From Vitellaria paradoxa (taxonomy: Eukaryota > Streptophyta > Magnoliopsida > Ericales > Sapotaceae): DNA of 64,000 nucleotides. The notes beneath the pieces were generated by a model. The model was not told where the DNA came from. It saw nothing but the letters and a program-made list of their open reading frames with translations, and did no database searches. Below are positions 51,801-62,000 of the stretch, piece by piece (the first letter of the stretch is position 1; each line of letters starts with the position of its first letter). The position numbers and the translations under genes were made by a program. Location: assembly GCA_019916065.1 (NCBI GenBank), contig CM034234.1:10073844-10137843 (forward strand). Reading direction: 5' to 3'.

Positions 51801-54800
51801 TACGGTGATGCTTCCCTAGTTGACAAGCTTCACACTCTAGATTGGAGACAGAACCAAGACCAGGAACAGCAAGCTTGAGATGAGATAAAGCTGGATGACC
51901 CAATTGACAATGTCACTCGAGAGGTGAATCTGAAACATGAAAGGCTGAAGAAGACAAGGAGAAATTGGTTGGGTCAAGATAATAAAGACCATCCCGCTCA
52001 CATCCCAAACCAATCATCTTCTGCGTCCTGAGATTCTGAAAAACACAGGAAGATGGAGAAAAGGTTATGGAGCAGTTTAAAAGTCTAGTTAACTGACTAA
52101 CAGATAATAAGTTAAAAGGGAAGTTAGGCACATAAAGACTCGAAGGTAACGATAATGATACTGAGGGTTTGAGGTGTCCTTTGCCAGTTACAGATCGGGA
52201 GGACCCGTCAGCTAATGTAAGACGATGAGTGGTGGTAATCAAATCAGAAATCAAAGAAGGATTACCTGATACATGAGCACTAGCACCAGAGTCAAGAATC
52301 CACTGTGAAGCAGATGAGGTGGAGAAACAGGCACTATTACCGGAATGGGCCAAAGTGGCAGTGGAACTGGAAGAGCGAGAGATGCGAAGAGATTGCACAA
52401 TAGCATCCAATTCAGCAGAAGAGAAGGGAGCCTGAGAAACTACCCCTAGGTTAACAAGATCACTTGTACCAGAAGTAGAACCAGAGACTAATTCAGAGCT
52501 AGTAGAATCAGTAGTAACATGGTGAGCTTGATCAGGACGACCATATTTCTTCCAGCAATATGGCTTTGTGTGATTTGTACTACCACAATGATTACACTTT
52601 TTGGTGCCGCGTCCCGAACTGCGACCACCACCACAAGAATTATGGCCCATACCACGTGAGCCACCACGAGATCCTCCATGACCTCCAAAACTATTAATCA
52701 AAGCAGCAGAGTCTGTCCCACTGGAAGTAGATGATGTTGAACGGGAACGATGACCCAGGGAAGATCGTTGCAATCGAGAATAAGCACTAGCTAAAGAAGG
52801 AATAGTCTCCCCAGCCAAAAACTGATCTCTGTAACTACGAAAATCATCATTTAGTCCTGCTAGCAGAAGAACAGTCATAAGCTCATTCCACTATCGTAGC
52901 ATCTCCGCTTTAGTCTCAAGCTATGAAGTACGGATACTTTAAATTAGGCTCCGCACTCGTATTGGATACTTCGCGGATACGGATACGGATACAGCTAGGA
53001 TACGTCCGGATACGTATCGGATACGCCACGTGGTGTATCCTAATTTTTTATTTTTAATTTTGCATAGGATACGGTTAGGATACAGCTAGGATACGGAAAG
53101 GATACTTCCAAGATATGACTAGGATACGGGAAGGATGCTTTCAGGATACAGCGGGGGTCCAAAATATAATATTTTAAACCTTTTTGGGGATACAATTGAT
53201 ATGATAAAATTTTAGTAGGGGCCAAACTAAAATAGATTGATATGATTGAAGTTTGATCTAACTAAAATTTAGGAAATGAAAAAACTATTTTTATTTTGGG
53301 ATGTATGAAATTGTATTTGATACTTTTTGTTATATCTGTGTATGAATGATGTTGGTAGTTTTGAGTATGAATGATGCTAATTTATGGATTGAATAGTATT
53401 TTTCAAGCTATATAATTGTTATTTATAAAATGTTTAGTAGTATATATATGCTATCTTCAAAATTATTTTAAATAAAATATATATTTTATTTTATTTTTTT
53501 GCCGTATCTTTGCCGTACCCGTATCCTTATTTTTTAAAAATTACCGTATCCCGTATCCGTACCCGTACCTGCACTCGCTCCCGTATCCGTATCTGTGCTT
53601 CATAGGTCTCAGGAAAGGGACGAAGTTGCAAGAGACGATCACCAAGGGCTTTAAGTGTGCTGTAATAATCATATAGTGATCTATCTCCCTGTCGGAGAGA
53701 AAAGAGTTGCTCATACGCCGCAAAAACTTCTGAAATATTACTACACTGAGAGAACGAATCGGCTAAAGAATCCCAGATTGCCTTAGAGGTGTTACACAAG
53801 GATACAGTTCGAAAAACTGAAGGTTCGAGACTGTGCCATGACCAACTCATAATATTAGCATCAATAGCGCGCCATTGCGAATATGTGGGAGATGTTGAGT
53901 CTGGAGGAGAATCCGTAATGTAACTTTCCAATTGTCGACCAATAAGGAATATACGAACAGCATGAGACCAAGTTAAATAGTTGGCGGCTCCATTCAATTT
54001 CTCACAAACAATGGATTTTGGAAAATTTTCAATTAAAATAGCATGCGCAGGAACAAGTGAAGAACCTTCATCTGAAGTAGTCTTGACAGCAGACGGATTT
54101 AATAGTCATCAGCCAAATATAAATCACAACCCAAATCAGAGTAGAAAGACCACACAGCGGTGTATAAAGCACAACAGGGAGCAAGAACCAACTCACAATC
54201 GAACGATCAACTACGATTGAGCAGACAAATAAATAAAAAAATAATAGAGAGTACGAGCAGCATCAGTCGAGGGTATATAACACACCGAACATCAGGTCTA
54301 GTTGTCTGAAACGTGAGAAATCCAAGATCCGATCGAGAAGGGGATAAGCCAAGTTTCAAGAATCATCCAAGACACAAACCAAGCATAAGAGGATAAGAAA
54401 CAGGGAGAGGCGACTGCCGTGGTGTGTCGTTGGAGCTCAGCCGTTGGTGCACGCGCCGACACGTGCTGGAAAGGAGAGTCGCGTGAGGCTCACGCGCCAA
54501 GAACCATGCCGCGCGTGCAGGCGCATCAGGTCATCTCCGGCGATGGTCCTTGCCGGTGGTAGTCGCCGGTCGACACCGAGCCTGTTGGTGGTGGTGCTGG
54601 TCAACAACAATCACCGGAGAGTTGTCTGGCAGTGATGAACAGTGGCAGCAGTGACGAACAATAGCGCGGCTAGGGTTTTTTTTTTCTGCAAAAGAAGAAA
54701 AAAATACAGAGAGAAAAGAGAATTGCTCTGATACCAAGTTGAGAATCAGAACAAAAAATTAGACAGAAAAGAAAGAGAGAGAATTTTCTTCTTCTCCCTC

Positions 54801-57800
54801 ATGCTCTATTTATAATCAAGTTTAGGTTACAAAAGATAGAAATTGAAATCAGCTAGTATATGGCAATAACCAAAAATAACTATATCACAATCTATCAATT
54901 ACGCTTTAAATATTCCTAACATATTCTAACACGCTCTATGTACTGAAACAATCCACATTCCATGTACTGAAATGATTTAGAGCCAGCAACATAGATTTGC
55001 TAGAGCTAGGTTGTTATAGGGAACACACTACAACATATGTCCTGGAAGAAACTATCTGCCCCGTCCTTATCGTCGTTAGGTGCATACCTTGCAGTGTTAG
55101 AGCTTGTCAGTAGTATTCACTTGTCTTACTTTACTCTTTATGGTTGCTAGATGTCTGTGCCGTAGCAAACTGTCCAAATTCTTTTATGATCACGTGTCCT
55201 AGGAAACTGCTTTTGTGCCATCTCTTGGAACTTACTTTCTTCTCTTTCTTCTTTCTCTAACCTCTCTTGGTTTACTACTAATTTATAGAACTGTGGCACT
55301 ACTTTATCTGATTACAGGCTGCGTTGGGCCTTTCTTTCCACTTCCAATCGTTAATATGGGGACCACTGCACTCTAATCTTGAGTTGTGCATATATAATAT
55401 CTGATCTTTTTATTTTCTGTGCTTAACTTCCGTCAACTCCTATTCTTTCAGTATTTTTAGGAGTACCATTTTTGAAACTCTATGACATCGTTTTCAGCCT
55501 ACTGACAGAAAAGTTAGAAGTTAGAACCGCCTGCATAATTTGAGTTTGGATTGGAATGCTCATTTTTAACACCCATGAATTGGGTGCTATTAGTGAATAA
55601 TGGGAAAGGATAGGAAATTTATTCCAAATCTGGAAGTAATGTCTTCAGTGGAATATACTGCCATATGATATTGGGGTTTCAAAGGTTTTTGTTTCTACCC
55701 ACCCTGGATTGTAAAGCTGGATTAAATGACCATCATCACTAGTTTATTTGATGGGTGCATGTGATCCTATAAGGTTTTGTGCTGGCGTCAGTTATTCTGT
55801 ATGTCCATGGATGAATGCTTATTACCTCAAGAATTAGTGGTGTATGTTGAGTTTACTATCAACATATGCAGCAGAAAATCTTTGGAATCACCATATGCAA
55901 ACTATCAGTTTTTTCCTTTTTCTGCAGAAGGGCATCCTAAGAAAATGATATAAATTGGAAATGCGGGCCATATAACTATTGATATGTCTACATAGTTCAC
56001 TGATGTTTTGTGTTCCATCATTTGCAGAAGCTATTAAAGTAGAAATTGGATTCAAGAATCCGCTTCAAATCCCTATTTCCATCTCTAGTGTTTGCCTAAT
56101 ATGTGAGCATTCTGCAATATCTGATGAAATTGAAGCTGGTAAGTTACTATTGGTGCCAGTTAATGCATCCTTTTTTGGCCATTCCTATCTTCTTTACTTC
56201 ATTGTTTTTGTTTTGTGCGATTGTCTCTAGCAAAATAAGGTAACTGATATCTCAATCTGCAGATGCAAGTAGCTTAACTACTGAGATTCAGAATGATGAT
56301 CAATTCAAAAAGTTAGCCGCTAGTGGGTGAGTGCACCTTTTCTGTCTGAAATACTGTTGTAAAATGCCTGAGCCACATGGGGCAAAGATCGCTATCAATT
56401 GAAGTAGAGGTCACTAGTTCGAACCCCTCGGCATTACTTGGCCCTCTGTTAGGAGCAAGGTTGTTAAAATCGAGACTTTACCTAAAATCGTTGGACGTTC
56501 AAAAAATCAAATCGTAAAATCGAAGCGCAAAGTCGTAAAATTTTACCAAATACGTATAATATGAAAACATAATATATTATGCTACAATTCTTCATTTAAA
56601 GCTTCCTTTTTTTTTTCTTTTGATAAGTAAAGAACTTTATTAATAATAGAAGAGATCAAAGAAACGCATCAAGCAAATGCCATATACAAAAACTTATTTA
56701 TATCAATAAAATAGATTATCGACAAAGTTCACAAAAAATTCTATATATGGTTCTATACTCCGTTTATCCAACCACACAAGACCTTTAACTTATATAATTG
56801 ACATTAAAATAATGATTTCATCTTATCTTAAGTATTTGTAGGAGTTGATTTGTATTTGCATTTGTAATACTTTATTATAAGTTTCTTGATTTCCGTTGTA
56901 ACTAATATATTTAATTTATGGTAATCAGTTTGGTGGAACAATATATATGATTATCAGCTAGTATAGCTTAGGAAATAATAGTGTGTTAGAATAAAAAAAA
57001 TCTACCTAAAAAAAAAAGGTAATAACAAATGAAATAGTTGTGGCCTATCATTTGAAAAATAATAATAATAATAAAAGTATATTTTATTTGACAAAGTTAC
57101 AAAAAAATACTTAATTTTTAAAATTGGTAAAATCACATATAAAATCGAGATTTTACAGATTTTACGTCCTAAAATCGAGATTTTATCTATTTTATCCTTA
57201 TTAAGATTCTATGTAAGATTGAAAAAAGTTTCTCGTTCTAACATCGTTAAAATCGTAAGATTTTAAGATTTAAAATAGATTTTAACAACATTGGTTAGAA
57301 GTACCCTAGTATCAACATTAAAAAAAAAAAAAAAAGGTGTCTGTACTTAGTCTTATTTCAGTTCCATCGTGCTTATGATTGTTAAGAATTTTGTGCACAT
57401 GGTAATTGCAGCGAGTCCGGCTCAGACATGTCCTCATTTGCAGTATCTCAGGTTGACATTTCACTGGAAGGAGGTGAAACAATTTTGGTGAGTTTTGCTT
57501 ATGCATATACAGCTCTCTTTTTATGTATAGTACTGTGTTGGGTTAAAATCTTTGCAATGATTCCTAATACTTGATACCCCGTCATATTCAAGCGAAATAT
57601 TGCCAAAGGTGTATTATCAGTGGAAATTTCGTAAATTATCCTATCATTTTTTTTTTTTTCAGGCACAATTGACTGTAACTCCCAGACTAGAAGGCTCTCT
57701 GAAAATAGTTGGTGTGAGGTGGAAATTGTCAGGCTCAGTAGCTGGTTTTTATAACTTTGATTCTGACTTGGTAAAGAAGAAAGTTACGAAGAAAAGAAGG

Positions 57801-59036
57801 AAAACTAAGCGGCCAACAACTGATGACCTCGTGTTTATGGTGATCAAGGTGCATACCTTTTCCTTAGCAGTTCTTTCATACACAATCTGGACTTAGTTAT
57901 ATTGACTTTTCTTTTCTTTATTATGTTCTCTAATCATCAAAACTTCCTTGATGTCCAGACACTGCCCAAGCTTGAGGGCTTCATTCGCCACCTTCCTGAA
58001 ACAGTTTATGCAGGAGATTTACGGCGTCTTGATCTGGTGTTGAGGAACCCATCAGAAATTTCTGTGAAGGTAATCTTGTTGTTCCTGTGTTTCAATCAAT
58101 ATCTCTAGTTTCATGCATGCATGAAATGGTCACGAAGTGCCTGGTTGTGCCTTCCATCTGGAGTTTTGTAATCTACACTTACACCATTCACAAGTAAAAT
58201 TAAGCTGGGACTTTGGACAACAGAGTTCTAACCTTTGGATCTAGTTAGCATGAGCTGTTACAGAATTCAAGATGATTAATATTAGTTTCCTTGGTACATG
58301 TTATATGACCTGCTTGTGATAATTGTTGCCAGTATCTTTCTTGACAATATATCAGGCATGAGTTGCCTTTTCTCACATGTAATCTGCATATGTTAATATG
58401 TTTTCGTAGATAAAATAAATTAAAGAGCACCTAGGGGCTCAACATTTAAAAATGCTTGTTAAGTGTAGAAGGGTTGCTAAGAGCTACACACGTTGCCTTG
58501 CTACCCCATTAACAATCAACAAATAAAATAGAGGACGGAGGCACCAGACAGATAACCATAAGGCAATCCACAAAACATCACAAGCATCAATTTGTGTTCT
58601 GGTGCGCAATCCACACCAACCTCATTCTTAAACTGAACCTGCCACTAGACCTTGACACTGATACCTCATCTACATGCATTGCAGATATCCATCAGATTGA
58701 AGTCAGTTAAATTGTATCCTCTTTTGAAGTTTGTTATTCATGGTATTTTGGGCAGAATATGAAGATGAAGGTCAGTCATCCAAGATTCCTAACCGTAGGG
58801 AACCAGGAAGTTATGGGTATGGAATTTCCTGCTTGCCTAGGAAAGAAGAATTCTACAGAGAATGATGCACGGGCCAAAACTAATTATGCATCTGATGCAG
58901 TATTTCTGTTTCCGGAGGTAAGTACAGTACCTCTTTAGAGTACCGCATGTGTGCACTTTAACACAATATGGGATAAATCTTCATCCTTGTTCTTCTTTAT
59001 TAAACCAACCCCCTCCCCCCCTCTCCGGGGGGGTTC

Positions 59037-59071
<35 letters not shown>

Positions 59072-62000
59072 TGATCAGGATGTAATAATTCAAGGAGAAA
59101 CTCCATTCTTTTGGCCACTTTGGTTTCGGGCTGCTACTCATGGAAATATTTCCTTGTACATAACGATATATTATGAGATGGGGGATTCGTCAACCATGAT
59201 GAGATATCGTACTCTGCGCATGTATTATAATTTGGAGGTATTCTTGGTTGCAATAGATTATGAGCTTCAATTGTCTGGCTTTTGGGTCATCTAAAGAATT
59301 AAGTTCTGTTGGTGTTGCTTCTAATGTTTTATTGATTGATTTGCTTGCAAAGTGCTTGTTTCTGTCAATGCATTTCTGCTATGCTGAACTCAAAATTATA
59401 TTTCACTGAATGACTTATTAGCTCAGCCTTGATACCTCTATCCATGTAATTGGAACTATTCATTCATCCAGTATATTTATATCTTATAGGTTTTACCATC
59501 ACTGGCTGTGTCATTTCAAATCAGCACTTGTCCTTCAAGATTACAAGAGTTTCTTGTGCGGATGGATGTTGTCAACAGGACAAGTTCAAAGAGTTTTCAG
59601 GTTCATCAATTGTCAGCCGTTGGAAATGAGTGGAAAATCTCGTTGCTTCAACCTGTAGATGCCATTTTCCCTTCAGAACTCCTATTGGCTGGTCAAGCAC
59701 TGTCATGTTTTTTCAAGCTTAAGGTTGGTATAAGAAACCGCACCTTCATGTCCAAGTCAATTGTGCTGTCATACTAGTAATGATTCTCTTCTCTACGATA
59801 TTTACTTATTCTTTCCTTTCTATTCATTGCCTTTAGTTAATAAGATACTCTTTGCTCAGAATGGCAGGAACTCTGAAATTATTAAAGATGAGGATTCTTC
59901 TGTTGCCTGTTCAGAGGGATTTGACGTGAGATTGAGCTGCAGTAGCAATGAACCACTGTTTGACATATATAGGTCACCTTTGGTTGATTTCCACCACCAT
60001 GAAAGAGTGCACCAGGGAACAGCAGATCAGGTTGAATACTTTATTGCAATATCATATATTTAGCAGGATAATTAAGTGCAACATTCATTTCCTTACCATC
60101 ATCATCATCTGCCCTTGGCCCTTTATATCACAACCTTATTGCGTGTGTCGTCTGAATATTGTTTCACTATATCATATTACAAAAAGCTAGGTTATTTAAT
60201 CTGTTTAAGCAGAAATTTTGTTACAGCTACAGCTTAATATTTTTGTTTGTGCTTAAATAGTTCCTATTTTAACAAATGATGTTAAGATGAGCAACTAATG
60301 GCTAGTTGAAGTATTTGTTGATGGATGCTCCTATTACACTCGTATAGTCTTTGAAGGATGACAACCAACCATGTAGCATGAACAAAATTTTAGTAGTTGT
60401 TTATTTATATTCTACTGAACATTATCTAAATTAAAGAGTTCTAATTAGATGAAATGCAATTAAGCATTGCTCAATCATAGTCTTCTTTGATGACTTGACC
60501 AAATAGCTGGTAAGCATGGACACTCCTTAATGTTGTCTGCTGCAACCTATTTTGGACAAGTGGTATATGTTTTGACACCTGTTGGGAGGCATTACACTCG
60601 TACTTTTCTATTATCCCTTTAGTCTTTTAAGAACACTAGATACATTTGAAGTAGAAAAGCAGTCACATTATTAAACGTAAGAAAACAAAATATGATATTT
60701 AAAAATAAGGAACGAGGAGAGGGGATAGCTCAGTGGAAAAGGCTTCCCCAGCTAGGCATTTGGGTTTGACTAACCACCCTGACCCCCAACCTCCCCTTTT
60801 CCCTGGGGAGGCTTTGGCCTCCAATTTACCAAGGAAAAAAAAGGCAGTGTAATAAAATGAATTGTACTTGAAGAGGAAGATCACTCTAGCCAACTGAGCC
60901 CTCACCGTCTGTTTTACTTTTCTTTCGCTTTTTCAGATATTTCATGCATGTATATTAAACATATTTCATAATTTCATTGCTAAACATGCTTATAATCCCA
61001 TTTTACTGGTAGCGCTTTTGTGTTCCCAGTTTATAAATATCTAAAGATAATTATAGAAAACAAATATTAATTTTTATTTCTTGCCACGTTCCATCTTCTC
61101 AATGTTATTTTTCTAAAATTTTCATGTCAGCACATCTATTGGCGTTGTATCTATCACGGCCATATTTGTACTTCATAGGTGCTTAACACTTCATATTGAG
61201 TTTATAAGATGCCAATTTGCTGCATTGCCATCGCACTGAACTCCTCCTTGTGTGTGGATCAGGAAAATCCGAATACAGTTGACTTCATATTGATCTCTCA
61301 GCCAGAGAGGAGTGAAAACAACCTTGAACAACCCAATTCCCTCAATCTCTTTTCTCATCATTCGTGTCATTGCAGGCAAGACTCGTGCTTTGTTATAATT
61401 TTACTGAATGGCTGGAGTCTACATAATATAAATTTTGAATTGGTATTTCATTGTATTCTTGCCTTCGAATTATGTAAACATTTTTTTGATAAATTTTAAT
61501 TAATTTCCGATTCCTGTGACGACCACTTTTTTTCTCTCAAAATTTATTTCATTTCTACTTGCAGTATTGCAAGCACAAGCCCGATATGGTGGCTAATGGA
61601 AGGTCCACGGCTCATACGTCATAACTTCTCTGCTTCTTTCTGTGAAATAAAGCTAAAGATGACCATCCACAACTCCTCTGATGCTGCTACATCAATCCGA
61701 ATTGACACTTCTGCTTCCACCTCTAGCGACTATTCAGTTCCGTCTGGAAATGAAGCAGGGTGGCACGATTTATCTCTGCTTAATGATGTTAAAGTCACGT
61801 CTGATATCCTTGGAACCGGAGTTGGGAGGTCGCTTTCACTGGAGAGCGTTTCCCCATTCATTTGGTCGGGGACGAGCTCGACCAGAATCAAACTCGAGCC
61901 AATGTCCACAAATGAGATTCCTCTCCAGATATGCGTCTTCTCTCCTGGTACATACGATCTGTCAAACTATGTCCTGCATTGGTATTGTTTACCCAAAACC

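Larger units (their letters stand above)
48922..54931 (-). mobile_element. Ty1/Copia LTR retrotransposon, complete but decayed, antisense in TRAPPC8 intron 17
   Basis: Two 195-bp direct LTRs (48922-49116 and 54737-54931), a tRNA-Met-type primer binding site and a polypurine tract bound an internal region. Its order on the minus strand is gag, protease, integrase, reverse transcriptase, RNase H, as in Ty1/Copia. The flanks CGTTC (48917-48921) and CGCTC (54932-54936) look like a 5-bp target duplication with one change. The LTRs differ at about 7 sites (roughly 96% identity), implying a moderately old insertion. Several in-frame stops, a lost integrase Asp and a nested hAT-like element show it can no longer move by itself. 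The size is 6010 bp including the nested 685 bp. Confidence 0.93.

Noticed and set aside
60718..60842. tRNA gene suggested by GGGGATAGCTCAGTGG
   Set aside because: The A box is good, but no cloverleaf can be drawn: there is no matching acceptor stem or anticodon arm, and the 3' part is unrelated and A-tailed. A SINE fits better.
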